Assembly: GCA_002493905.1 (NCBI GenBank)
Contig: DLAJ01000009.1
Location: forward strand, 65,895 to 110,779
Direction: 5' to 3'
Origin: Lachnospiraceae bacterium UBA7050
Lineage (GTDB): Bacteria > Bacillota > Clostridia > Lachnospirales > Lachnospiraceae
DNA: 44,885 bases
Position numbers and translations under genes: made by a program. The notes beneath the pieces are model-generated. The model was given only the letters and a program-made list of their open reading frames with translations. It was not told the DNA's origin and ran no database searches. Shown here piece by piece: positions 25,051 through 32,789 of this stretch. How positions within the stretch are numbered: the first letter of the stretch is position 1; each line of letters starts with the position of its first letter.

Positions 25051-26094
25051 TTGAAAATTGTTGTTTTGGCAGGGGGAACAAGTACGGAGCGTGATGTATC
25101 GTTAATGTCGGGACGCATGATCTATCAGGCACTCTGCAAACGTCATCAGGCAATAATTCTGGATGTGTATCTGGGTTATGAGGAAGAGGATTATGAGGCG
25201 GTGTTTGAGATGGACCGTGACTGGTCGGAGGGGATCAATGCCATCGGTACGGTGAATCCAGACATATCGGCTGTTAAGGAGATGCGAAAAGGAGATCCGG
25301 AAGTGTTCTTCGGACCGCATGTGATTGATATCTGCAGCCGGGCGGATATGGTATTTCTGGCACTGCATGGTGAAAATGGCGAAAACGGAAAGCTGCAGGC
25401 CGCGTTTGACCTGTTTCATATCCGTTATACCGGAACGAATTATGTGAGCAGTGCGCTGGCGATGGATAAGACCCTGACAAAAAAAATGTTCCGTTATCAT
25501 GGGATTCCGACGCCTGATGAAATTCTTGTACAGGCGGGGGAGAAGGCGCCCAAGATATCTTATCCCAGTGTCGTCAAGCTTGCGTGCAGCGGCTCGAGCG
25601 TGGGTGTTTATATGGTAAATAATGATGAGGAATATCAGGCGGCACTGTTGGACGCGGCGCGTTATGGGGGAGACCTTCTGATTGAGGACTACATAAAGGG
25701 CAGGGAGCTGACAGTCTGCGTGATGTGCGGCAGGGCGCTTCCGGTTGTGGAAATTGAACCGAAGCAGGGCTTTTATGATTATAAAAACAAATATCAGGCG
25801 GGAAGCACAGTTGAAACATGTCCGGCGCCGATCAGCGCCGGAAAAACGAAGGAGGTTCAGGAGCTTGCAGTCCGCGCTTACCACGCGCTCGGGATACAGA
25901 CGTATGCGCGTTTCGACTTTATGATGGATGAAAAAGAACAGCTGTATTGTTTAGAGGGCAATACGCTGCCGGGCATGACTCCCACTTCTCTGATTCCACA
26001 GGAAGCGGCCGCAGAAGGTATGGATTTTGAGGCGCTGTGCGAGTATATTATCCGCATTTCATTGGAAAAATACGGAGAGCCGGAGAATTTCTGA
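25051..26094 (+). CDS. ddl: D-alanine--D-alanine ligase
   Basis: ATP-grasp enzyme joining two D-alanines for peptidoglycan precursors. With TTG at 25051 the protein is 347 residues, starting MKIVVLAGGTSTERDVSLMSG, the typical Ddl N-terminus; GGAGG lies five bases upstream. An ATG at 25039 has no binding site. Motifs: LALHGENGENGKLQ (family HGxxGEDGxxQ), SALAMDK, VKLACSGSSVGVY (ATP lid; the usual VKP is VKL), the omega loop FYDYKNKYQAGST, and LEGNTLPGMTPTSL. The Tyr in the omega loop fits D-Ala-D-Ala rather than D-Ala-D-lactate specificity. murF follows after 53 bases and uses its product. Confidence 0.95.
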   Translation: MKIVVLAGGTSTERDVSLMSGRMIYQALCKRHQAIILDVYLGYEEEDYEAVFEMDRDWSEGINAIGTVNPDISAVKEMRKGDPEVFFGPHVIDICSRADMVFLALHGENGENGKLQAAFDLFHIRYTGTNYVSSALAMDKTLTKKMFRYHGIPTPDEILVQAGEKAPKISYPSVVKLACSGSSVGVYMVNNDEEYQAALLDAARYGGDLLIEDYIKGRELTVCVMCGRALPVVEIEPKQGFYDYKNKYQAGSTVETCPAPISAGKTKEVQELAVRAYHALGIQTYARFDFMMDEKEQLYCLEGNTLPGMTPTSLIPQEAAAEGMDFEALCEYIIRISLEKYGEPENF

Positions 26095-26147
26095 ACGCCG
26101 GTACAGGCGCTTAAGCGAATAGAAAAAAAGAAAGGGGTCTTTGAAAA

Positions 26148-27536
26148 ATGACCTTTCGTGAAATGGCGGCAGCGTGTAATGGGATTCTTCATGCGCGCGG
26201 GTTTGAGGAGCAGGTAGAAAAACGGGCGGGGAGTGTTGTGATTGATTCCCGTGAGATCGAAAAGGACGGCGTGTTTATTGCGGTTAAGGGGGAGAGAAGC
26301 GACGGGCACAGCTATATAGCGCAGGTATTCGAAAAAGGTGCTCTGGGCGTCATCTGCGAGCGCGTTCCGGAAAATGCCGCAGGCCCGTTTATTTTGGTAA
26401 AAAGCAGTCTGCAGGCATTAAAAGATATAGCGGAGTGCTATCGGCGCGTGCTCCGGATACCGTTTGTGGGCATTACCGGGAGTGTCGGAAAGACGAGTAC
26501 AAAGGAGTTTATCGCGTCGGTGCTGTCACAGAGGTTTCGTGTGCTGAAGACTGCCGGGAACTATAATAACGAGATCGGGCTGCCGCTGACCGTGATGAAA
26601 ATCCGGCCGCAGCATGAGGCGGCTGTGCTTGAAATGGGAATCAGCGAGTTCGGGGAGATGCATCGGTTAAGCAGGATCGCAAGACCTGACGTCTGCGTGA
26701 TCACCAATATCGGACAGTGCCATCTTGAAAATCTGCATACGCGTGACGGTATCTTAAAGGCGAAATCTGAGATTTTTGATTATATGTCTCCGCAGGCGCA
26801 CATTTTTTTGAATGGTGATGACGATAAACTTTGTACCGTGCAGGAAGTCAAAGGGATACGTCCTGTTTTTTTTGGATTGTCTAAGAAGAATGCTTATTAT
26901 GCAGATGAGATCGAAAACCGCGGACTGTTTGGAACCCGCTGCCGCATTCATACGCCGCAGGGAGATTTTGAGGCGCAGATACCGCTTCCGGGACCGCACA
27001 TGGTCTATAATGCGCTCGCGGCGGCGGCGGTCGGCATGTCGATGGGGATCGGCACGGAACAGATTCAGGCGGGAATCGTTTCGGTGAAGCCGGTCGGCGG
27101 AAGGAGCAACATCATTCGTCTGGAAGACCGCACGATTATTGATGACTGCTATAATGCAAGTCCTGTATCGGTGCGCGGCGCGCTGGAACTGCTTTCAAGC
27201 GCAGCAACAAGACGCGTGGCAATCCTCGGTGATATGTTTGAACTGGGGGAACATGAGCGCGAGCTGCATCGGGAAATCGGCGTATATGCGGCGCAGGGAA
27301 AATGCGATGTACTGATCGGCGTCGGGGCGCTGACCGAGGAATTATGTGATGCGGCGAAGGAAACTTTGAAGGATGTGCCGCATTCGAGCGACCATGAAAT
27401 CAGAATTTTACATTTTAATACGCTGGAGGAATTGGAAAATGAGCTTCCCGCGGTCTTAAAACCGGAGGACACAATCCTGGTCAAGGCATCCCACGGGATG
27501 GGGCTGGCGCATGTGGTGGAGTTTTTGAGAGCGTAG
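26148..27536 (+). CDS. murF: UDP-MurNAc-tripeptide--D-alanyl-D-alanine ligase
   Basis: Adds the D-Ala-D-Ala dipeptide made by Ddl to the UDP-MurNAc-tripeptide. At 462 residues it has normal MurF length. Domain 1 (1-100) includes VVIDSREIEKDGVFIAVKGERSDGH; the ATPase domain has the P-loop GITGSVGKTSTKE (108-120), GNYNNEIGLPLTV and EMGISEFGEM; domain 3 carries GDMFELGEHERELHR and the final LVKASHGMGLAHVVE. AAGGGG lies 11 bases before ATG 26148. ddl and murF probably form one transcript, possibly including the GH9-like gene, ended at 27594. Confidence 0.96.
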   Translation: MTFREMAAACNGILHARGFEEQVEKRAGSVVIDSREIEKDGVFIAVKGERSDGHSYIAQVFEKGALGVICERVPENAAGPFILVKSSLQALKDIAECYRRVLRIPFVGITGSVGKTSTKEFIASVLSQRFRVLKTAGNYNNEIGLPLTVMKIRPQHEAAVLEMGISEFGEMHRLSRIARPDVCVITNIGQCHLENLHTRDGILKAKSEIFDYMSPQAHIFLNGDDDKLCTVQEVKGIRPVFFGLSKKNAYYADEIENRGLFGTRCRIHTPQGDFEAQIPLPGPHMVYNALAAAAVGMSMGIGTEQIQAGIVSVKPVGGRSNIIRLEDRTIIDDCYNASPVSVRGALELLSSAATRRVAILGDMFELGEHERELHREIGVYAAQGKCDVLIGVGALTEELCDAAKETLKDVPHSSDHEIRILHFNTLEELENELPAVLKPEDTILVKASHGMGLAHVVEFLRA

Positions 27537-27593
27537 CTGGCCGGCTGCCTCCCTTCAGTTCCAATGAATATAACGACGTACACTCGGTTTTAT

Positions 27594-27629
27594 CGGTATC
27601 ATGGTTATCGGCATGATACCGTATTTATT
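27594..27629 (+). terminator. Terminator after murF
   Basis: Perfect 10-bp stem CGGTATCATG / CATGATACCG (27594-27603 and 27612-27621), eight-base loop, then TATTTATTG. Confidence 0.75.
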
Positions 27630-27724
27630 GTAACGTCTTTTCCTAAGGATTATAGGACAGCAAGGAAACAAAAGCAAGAGACGGAACACAACTGTTAAGA
27701 GCACCAAAGTTGAGATCTGGACCG

Positions 27725-27790
27725 CATTTTGGGACGTAAAAGAGTCATTTCGGGTCAAAAACGTGCGCATAATAAAATTTCTGTCATAAT
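27725..27790 (+). promoter_or_regulatory. LytTR operator and promoter 1 (regulator-kinase operon)
   Basis: Half-sites CATTTTGGGAC (27725-27735) and CATTTCGGGTC (27746-27756) are spaced exactly 21 bp start to start, the known LytTR direct-repeat geometry. A CATAAT -10 (27785-27790) follows 28 bp later; the expected -35 position reads CGTGCG. The same layout occurs at 29861 and 30844, suggesting autoregulation. Confidence 0.7.
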
Positions 27791-27836
27791 AAAATAATTT
27801 AAGCGTTTATTTTTGAGAGGGAGGATAGAGGCTGCC

Positions 27837-28571
27837 ATGATAAAAGTAGCGCTTTGTGATGACGACGTTTCCATACTGGATGAAATTCAGGGATTTCTTG
27901 GACGATACTGTAAGGAACAGGGCCGGGAAATCGTACATACAAATTTTTTAAGTCCGCTGGAGCTGCTGGCCGAAATCGAGCGGGGCAGCCGGTTTGACAT
28001 CTTGTTTTTGGATATTTTAATGCCCGGACAAAACGGGATAGAGACTGCTGCAGAAATCCGCAGTTATGACAGCAATATCAAAATCATCTTTCTGACATCT
28101 TCCGCGGAGTTTGCCGTACAGTCCTATACGGTAGAGGCTTATTTTTACCAGCTCAAGCCGCTGCAGTGGGAAGATTTCTCAAGGGTGATGGATTCAGTTC
28201 TTGAAAAGTGTGAACAGGAGCAGGAAAACAGCCTGATTCTGAGGTGCAGGGGAATGATTACCCGGATAGAGCCGGGTAAGCTGGAATTTTGTGAGGTGAT
28301 TCACCGGACCCTGCTGTTCCATCTGGTTTCCGGGAAAGTGCTGGAGAGCATTGGCAGTCTGGACGAATTGAGCAGACAGCTGGCTTCCTACGGCTGCTTT
28401 CACCGAATCCACCGCTCTTATATTGTTAATCTGGATTATGTGCAGAACATTTCCTACCGTGCTGTTACGATGACCTGCCTGACGGAGATTCCCATACCAA
28501 GAGGCAGATACAATGAAGTGAAGGACGCGTTTTTGGCGCGCGCATTTGGAAATGTGCAGGTGAAGTTATGA
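27837..28571 (+). CDS. LytTR-family response regulator
   Basis: A 244-residue two-component regulator of the AgrA/ComE type. The receiver domain (1-120) has the acidic pocket CDDD (7-10), phosphoacceptor Asp59 (DILFLDILMPG), the FLTSS threonine/serine and the conserved Lys in QLKPL. The C-terminal LytTR DNA-binding domain (about 140-240) includes FHRIHRSYIVNLDYV and the final IPIPRGRYNEVKDAFLAR, typical of the family. ATG 27837 has AGAGG and GGGAGG upstream; a TTG frame from 27813 is less likely. Its stop overlaps the kinase start by four bases. It is the obvious candidate protein for the 21-bp-period sites at three promoters here. Confidence 0.92.
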   Translation: MIKVALCDDDVSILDEIQGFLGRYCKEQGREIVHTNFLSPLELLAEIERGSRFDILFLDILMPGQNGIETAAEIRSYDSNIKIIFLTSSAEFAVQSYTVEAYFYQLKPLQWEDFSRVMDSVLEKCEQEQENSLILRCRGMITRIEPGKLEFCEVIHRTLLFHLVSGKVLESIGSLDELSRQLASYGCFHRIHRSYIVNLDYVQNISYRAVTMTCLTEIPIPRGRYNEVKDAFLARAFGNVQVKL

Positions 28572-29851
28572 ACGTGGCGACCGCGATCTTTCTGCTGAAC
28601 GATGCCGCTGTGAGTATTTTCGGAGGGGTACTGTCCGCCTCGTTCTGCGGAGCCCTGCGTACCAGGCGGAACCGCTTTATATTCTGGCTTGGCATGGCGC
28701 TGATGCTGATTCCCCAAGGTGCGGTGTATTTTCTTTGGGATGCAGAATTACGGAGACAGGCCTATCCGCTTGTACTACATCTCCCCCTTATGATTCTGCT
28801 CTATGTCTTGACCGGGAAACGGCTGTGGCCTGCGATCTCCATCCTCTCCGCCTATCTGTTCTGTCAGATGCGGCGCTGGATGGCGCTCTTAGCGGCTGCG
28901 GTGCTGCCGGGGGAAAAAATGACACAGAGCATAGCAGAGTTGGCATTTACGCTGCCGCTGCTGCTGATTCTGCTAAAATTTGCCGCGCCTGCTGTCCGGC
29001 AGATGATGGAGCATTCGCTGAAAGAACAGTGCCAGTTTGGCTCGATTCCGGCATTGTATTACGCCTTTGATTACGTGACGCGGATTTATACGGATCTTTT
29101 ATCCAGCGGTTCCGCAGTAGTGGTAGAATTTATGCCTACTGTCTGCTGCGCGGCGTATCTGGTCTTTCTGCTGTATAACACTGCGGAGGAGCACAGACGC
29201 AGCCTGTCTGAACAGATGCAGAACAATCTGAAGCTTCAGATGTCTCAGGCGGAGCAGGAGATCAGTGAGCTGCGGGAATCCCAGGCGCAGACAGCCCGTT
29301 ATCGTCATGACCTTCGCCATCATCTGCAATATTTGCTGTCCTGCATCGAAAACGGACAGACAGGGCGGGCGAAGCAATATATTTATGGGATTTATGAAGA
29401 GATTGAGGCGCAGCAGGTACAGCGTTACTGTGAAAACGAGACGATCAACTTAATCCTTTCTGCGTTTGCAAAGAGGGCGGAGAAAACGGGAATCAGATTA
29501 GATGTACGGGGAGCGCTCCCCAACCTGCTTCCTGTCTCGGATAATGACCTGTGTGTCATTCTTTCCAATGCACTCGAAAATGCTCTTCATGCATGCCTGC
29601 CGATGGCAGAAGCGGGATCGGACTGCGTCATTTTTGTACAGTTCCGGTTTCATGCACAGAACGGCAGACTCTTTTTGCAGATTATCAATCCCTGTCAGGA
29701 CAACGTCCGGTTTGAAAAAGGAATCCCGGTGTCCAATCGGCCGGGGCATGGAATCGGCGTGCAGAGCATCCGCGCTTTTGTGGAACGTTACAGTGGCGGA
29801 TGTACATTCCTGACAGAGAACGGACAGTTTATCCTGCGGATATTCCTTTGA
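28568..29851 (+). CDS. GHKL-type sensor histidine kinase (AgrC-like)
   Basis: A 427-residue membrane kinase, translationally coupled to the response regulator (ATGA overlap). The first 205 residues contain about six hydrophobic segments (about 5-27, 36-56, 66-82, 86-113, 124-141, 182-203). A coiled-coil (about 205-243) leads to RHDLRHH with phosphorylatable His247. A GHKL ATPase domain follows: NETINLILSAFAKRA, an N-box in SNALENALHA and a G-box GHGIGVQSIRAFVERY. This is the HPK10 type, usually sensing peptides, but no agrB or agrD gene is visible nearby, so the signal is unknown. Confidence 0.9.
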   Translation: MNVATAIFLLNDAAVSIFGGVLSASFCGALRTRRNRFIFWLGMALMLIPQGAVYFLWDAELRRQAYPLVLHLPLMILLYVLTGKRLWPAISILSAYLFCQMRRWMALLAAAVLPGEKMTQSIAELAFTLPLLLILLKFAAPAVRQMMEHSLKEQCQFGSIPALYYAFDYVTRIYTDLLSSGSAVVVEFMPTVCCAAYLVFLLYNTAEEHRRSLSEQMQNNLKLQMSQAEQEISELRESQAQTARYRHDLRHHLQYLLSCIENGQTGRAKQYIYGIYEEIEAQQVQRYCENETINLILSAFAKRAEKTGIRLDVRGALPNLLPVSDNDLCVILSNALENALHACLPMAEAGSDCVIFVQFRFHAQNGRLFLQIINPCQDNVRFEKGIPVSNRPGHGIGVQSIRAFVERYSGGCTFLTENGQFILRIFL

Positions 29852-29860
29852 ACGGGTTGT

Positions 29861-29927
29861 CGATTTGGGACATTTCCGGTACGATTCAGACCGTGCGGTC
29901 TTTTCTTTTATAAAAGAACCCTATACT
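29861..29927 (+). promoter_or_regulatory. LytTR operator and promoter 2 (membrane protein gene)
   Basis: Half-sites CGATTTGGGAC (29861-29871) and CGATTCAGACC (29882-29892), 21-bp period, then TATACT (29922-29927) 29 bp after the second half-site. The -35 position reads TCTTTT, so activation is probably needed. Confidence 0.72.
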
Positions 29928-29983
29928 TTCATTAGATTCAATGTCCGGGACATTGGATGATCCACAAAATGGGATAAGAAAGG

Positions 29984-30763
29984 ATGGGAAAAAGGATGGA
30001 AGAAACAGATGTTTCCAATCTTAAGAAGAAGAAAACGCCGGATGAGATCATCGAATTGATCGTGGTTGTCATGCTCGGCATCACTGCACTGCTGACAGCA
30101 TGGGGCAGCTGGATAGGCAGCCTGCATGGGGGGAATCAGGCCACGAGCTATACGACCAGCAACAACCTTGCATCGGAAGGCAATTCGGAATACAACGCCG
30201 GCATTCAACAGATGAATCAGGATATGCTGTTGTGGAATGACATCAGTGATATGCAGATGGAGATTTCTTTCGCACAGGGCAGCGGTGACGAAGTTACGGC
30301 AGATAAAACCTGCTACCAGCTGTTTTATAAGCTGGAGGAAAATCTGTCGGAACGTATGGCGGAGGCTATCGGCTGGGGAAGTATGGGTGAGGAGGAGTAT
30401 AACGACCCGACTGGCACGGTACTGGCATGGATGGAGAGTGACGAGGCATACACTTCACCATTTTTTGATGAGGAATATGTTGCCGGATATATTGAAACGG
30501 CAAACGATCTGCTGGCCCAGTCGCAGGAGGAACTGGAAAAAGGAAAGGAAGCGAATGCGAACGGCGATGCCTATGGTCTCGTCACGGTGATTTACAGCGT
30601 AGTGCTGTTTCTTCTGGGCATTGTCAATACCTTTAATAATTACAAAAATAAGTGCGTTATCGTGGCTGTTTCCCTCGTGGCATTTTTGTTTGCTACGGTC
30701 TATATGCTTACGATCCCAATGCCTGCGGGATTCCATATTACCAGCTTTTTCACCGGAGGGTGA
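29984..30763 (+). CDS. Membrane protein, unknown function, in the LytTR regulon
   Basis: A 259-residue protein I do not recognise. It has a charged N-terminus (KKKKTPDEIIEL), one membrane segment (about 24-45), a long soluble Glu/Gln/Asn-rich helical domain (about 50-200) and two closely spaced C-terminal membrane segments (about 202-220, 225-245). The general plan resembles DUF4337-like proteins, but I cannot confirm the family. GGATAAG lies seven bases before ATG 29984; ATG 29996 is a possible alternative. It has its own LytTR-type promoter and is followed by a 21-codon ORF. Confidence 0.7.
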   Translation: MGKRMEETDVSNLKKKKTPDEIIELIVVVMLGITALLTAWGSWIGSLHGGNQATSYTTSNNLASEGNSEYNAGIQQMNQDMLLWNDISDMQMEISFAQGSGDEVTADKTCYQLFYKLEENLSERMAEAIGWGSMGEEEYNDPTGTVLAWMESDEAYTSPFFDEEYVAGYIETANDLLAQSQEELEKGKEANANGDAYGLVTVIYSVVLFLLGIVNTFNNYKNKCVIVAVSLVAFLFATVYMLTIPMPAGFHITSFFTGG

Positions 30764-30767
30764 TATC

Positions 30768-30833
30768 ATGAGAAATTCGTGTGCAGCCGCCGGAGGCACT
30801 GGAGAAGCGATGATCTCATCAGCGCTTCTTTAG
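30768..30833 (+). CDS. 21-residue ORF with strong ribosome binding site
   Basis: GGAGGG (30755-30760) lies seven bases before ATG 30768, opening a 21-residue frame, MRNSCAAAGGTGEAMISSAL plus L. The binding site overlaps the stop of the membrane protein gene. An imperfect inverted repeat GAAGCG..CGCTTC (about 30806-30830) covers its end and may be a terminator. It could be a translated peptide, a gene remnant or chance; it lacks AgrD-like features. Confidence 0.3.
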   Translation: MRNSCAAAGGTGEAMISSALL

Positions 30834-30843
30834 AGCACACTGT

Positions 30844-30911
30844 CGATTCGGGACGTTTCCAGTATGATTCATGTGCGTCCTTTCCGTTTTTGAACCGGCA
30901 GTGCTTATAAT
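30844..30911 (+). promoter_or_regulatory. LytTR operator and promoter 3 (lipoprotein/LemA/C11 genes)
   Basis: Half-sites CGATTCGGGAC (30844-30854) and TGATTCATGTG (30865-30875), 21-bp period, then perfect TATAAT (30906-30911) 30 bp after the second half-site. The -35 position reads TCCGTT. The flanking bases TGTCGATT and GTACGATTC/GTATGATTC are shared with operator 2. Confidence 0.72.
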
Positions 30912-30933
30912 AATACTGCAGGCTGAAGGACTG

Positions 30934-31001
30934 CATACAATTGAATAGCTACATACAACTGAATAGTTGTATACGACTAATCAGTTGTATACATAAATAA
31001 G
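30934..31001. repeat. 18-bp tandem repeats in a 5' leader
   Basis: Three units (30934-30951, 30952-30969, 30970-30987) of consensus YATACRACTGAATAGTTG and a partial fourth starting TATACATAAATAAGG, which runs into the ribosome binding site of the next gene. Units contain ACAACT..AGTTGT inverted symmetry, so the transcript could form alternative hairpins. Confidence 0.8.
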
Positions 31002-31013
31002 GAGGATGAAATA

Positions 31014-31364
31014 ATGAAGAAAAAGTTGCTTTCCATTTTACTGACGCTGGTGTTGTGCTTTTCACTGGCTGCATGCGGCGGGGACGACCGGCTCAAAGAG
31101 TTGAAGGATCTCTTCAATCAGGTGGTAGAGCCCTACAACGAAGCGCTTACGCTGGCTCAGGAGAACGGCTGGATGGCGGATGAAGTGACGCAGACGGAAC
31201 TGAATACAATGTCTGCCGTGCTTGATCCTCTCGGCGAGATGCTGTCCGAAGGTGGCTCTGAGCTGACGGACGAGGATTACGACGCATTTACGAAGCTGCT
31301 TGAGGAATGGCTTCCTGCCATGGATGAGCTTGTACAGAGGGTATCCGTGCCTTACGAGGAGTAA
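31014..31364 (+). CDS. Small predicted lipoprotein
   Basis: A 116-residue lipoprotein: signal peptide MKKKLLSILLTLVLCFSLAAC with lipobox LAAC (Cys21), then an acidic, largely helical mature part of about 95 residues (LKELKDLFNQVVEPYNEAL, LTDEDYDAFTKLLEEWLP). No family recognised. AAGGAGGATGAAATA precedes ATG 31014. It is the first gene after LytTR promoter 3. A strong hairpin at 31398 separates it from the LemA gene, so the lipoprotein may be made in excess of the downstream genes. Its signal peptide closely resembles that of the C11 lipoprotein at 33759. Confidence 0.8.
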   Translation: MKKKLLSILLTLVLCFSLAACGGDDRLKELKDLFNQVVEPYNEALTLAQENGWMADEVTQTELNTMSAVLDPLGEMLSEGGSELTDEDYDAFTKLLEEWLPAMDELVQRVSVPYEE

Positions 31365-31397
31365 AACAGGCGCATACGGAAGCATATGCACGACTGA

Positions 31398-31433
31398 GGC
31401 GGATGCGGATTGATCCGCATCCGCCTTCTTTTG
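31398..31433 (+). terminator. Strong hairpin between lipoprotein and lemA
   Basis: Perfect 13-bp stem GGCGGATGCGGAT / ATCCGCATCCGCC with a two-base loop, then TTCTTTTG. I see no separate promoter before the LemA gene, so partial readthrough seems likely. Confidence 0.8.
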
Positions 31434-31462
31434 CCCTGTTACGCGAAGAAAGGAAATGAATT

Positions 31463-32011
31463 ATGGGAATTATCATTGCTGGTGTGGCCGTTGTTCTTTT
31501 GGTACTCTGGGTCATGTCCTGCCAGCGAAGGCTGGCGGTTATGGATGAGAATGTCAATAACGCCATGACCCAGATTGGCGTACAGCTTTCCTCACGTTTT
31601 GACGCGCTGACCGCTCTGCTGGATTTGACCAAAGGATACGCCGCCCACGAATCCCAAACGCTGATTGAGACCATTAAATCCCGCCGGAGCATGATCACAG
31701 CCGCTTCCACGCCGGATGACGTTTTGAATCAGGAGGGCATCATTTCCGAAGCTTTGAGGCGTATTTCCATGGTGGAGAAACGGTATCCGGAGCTGAAGGC
31801 CAACGAGAGCTATCATAAATGTATGAATGCCGTGGACAGCTATGAGAAGATGGTGCATACCAGCCGTCTGATTTACAATGACAGCGTAACTAAGCTGAAC
31901 CGGGAACTGCGGATGTTTCCCGCCTCACTGCTGGCCAGAGGGTTTGGCTTTCAGTACAGAGATTATCTGGAGGCAGCGGAAGACAAAACAAATATGCCCG
32001 GTATGAAATGA
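31463..32011 (+). CDS. LemA family protein
   Basis: A 182-residue protein with an N-terminal membrane anchor (about 2-19, IIIAGVAVVLLVLWVMSC) and the LemA helical domain: VMDENVNNAMTQIGVQLSSRFDALTALLDLTKGYAAHE (about 26-63) and later RLIYNDSVTKLNRELRMFPASLLARGFGF. LemA proteins are single-pass, mostly helical envelope proteins of unknown biochemical role, often next to proteases or TPM-domain proteins. AAAGGAAATGAATT precedes ATG 31463. Followed by two zinc-ribbon proteins and a C11 protease-like lipoprotein in the same direction. Confidence 0.9.
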   Translation: MGIIIAGVAVVLLVLWVMSCQRRLAVMDENVNNAMTQIGVQLSSRFDALTALLDLTKGYAAHESQTLIETIKSRRSMITAASTPDDVLNQEGIISEALRRISMVEKRYPELKANESYHKCMNAVDSYEKMVHTSRLIYNDSVTKLNRELRMFPASLLARGFGFQYRDYLEAAEDKTNMPGMK

Positions 32012-32108
32012 GCAGAAAGAAATAGATATGGAGCGGCGGGGAAACCCGCAAACAAGATCAGGATTTCACATAACAATGAAACATCATATGTAAAAAAGGA
32101 GGTACATT

Positions 32109-32765
32109 ATGGGACTGTTTTCCAAGAAAGACGCATGCCCGGTCTGCGGGGGAGAGGTAAAGGGGTTATTCCTTATTAAGATTGGCGACAAACAGACTTT
32201 ATGCAAGAATTGTTCCAAACAGATTTCGATGAACAAGAGCCTGCTGGAAACTGCTACGCCGGAATTCATCAGGGAGCATTTGGACTATCGTAAGAAAAAC
32301 GCGGAGAAGTATGCAAGCCATAACTGGAGTGTTAAGATCCACTCAATTCCTGGGTTTCAGTTTGGGTTAGACGAGGCGGGGAAGGCGATTTATCTGATCC
32401 ATGACGATCTTCATGACAATGAGGACAATCCCGTGGTTCTTTCCTTCGACCAGCTTACCGGCTATGAGCTGTATCGCCGGAAGAAGAAAATGGACGATAT
32501 GGAGAATACCGGACCCATCACGCTGGATACCAAGCTAAGCGCGATCGGAGGAATCGCGCAGTTTGCCGGCAACAAGACGGCAAGCGCTGAAAGCTTTCAA
32601 CTGAAGCTGACCACTACTGATCCTTATTGGAAAGAGATGGATATCAAGATTGATTTCACCAGCACCCAGCTTCACGGGCTCGGTGGATTTGCTAAGGATA
32701 TGCGGCAGGTCTGCCAGATCATCAAGAATATCATCCGCAAAGAACCGATCCGCTACGAAAGCTAG
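32109..32765 (+). CDS. Zinc-ribbon protein (DUF4428-like)
   Basis: A 218-residue soluble protein starting MGLFSKKDACPVCGG with a second pair LCKNCSKQ, giving a CPxC..CxxC zinc ribbon in the first 40 residues, as in DUF4428 proteins. The remaining 150 residues are mixed alpha/beta (SVKIHSIPGFQFGLDEAGKA, FDQLTGYELYRRKK, FQLKLTTTDPYWKEMDIKID) and resemble the PH-like or bacterial SHOCT-associated domains, without firm assignment. An AAGGAGG sits before ATG 32109. It is paralogous at the N-terminus to the next gene (both begin MGLF, K-rich, CPxCGG), so the two probably arose by duplication. Confidence 0.8.
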   Translation: MGLFSKKDACPVCGGEVKGLFLIKIGDKQTLCKNCSKQISMNKSLLETATPEFIREHLDYRKKNAEKYASHNWSVKIHSIPGFQFGLDEAGKAIYLIHDDLHDNEDNPVVLSFDQLTGYELYRRKKKMDDMENTGPITLDTKLSAIGGIAQFAGNKTASAESFQLKLTTTDPYWKEMDIKIDFTSTQLHGLGGFAKDMRQVCQIIKNIIRKEPIRYES

Positions 32766-32789
32766 TTTACATAAGAGGAGGAATGTTCT

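Noticed and set aside
25102..25884. A 260-codon minus-strand frame opposite ddl
   Set aside because: Fully antisense to an unmistakable D-Ala-D-Ala ligase; no ribosome binding site.
27837..29851. Complete agr quorum-sensing locus
   Set aside because: Regulator and kinase are AgrA/AgrC-like, but no AgrB-type membrane protease or AgrD-like peptide could be found in the window.
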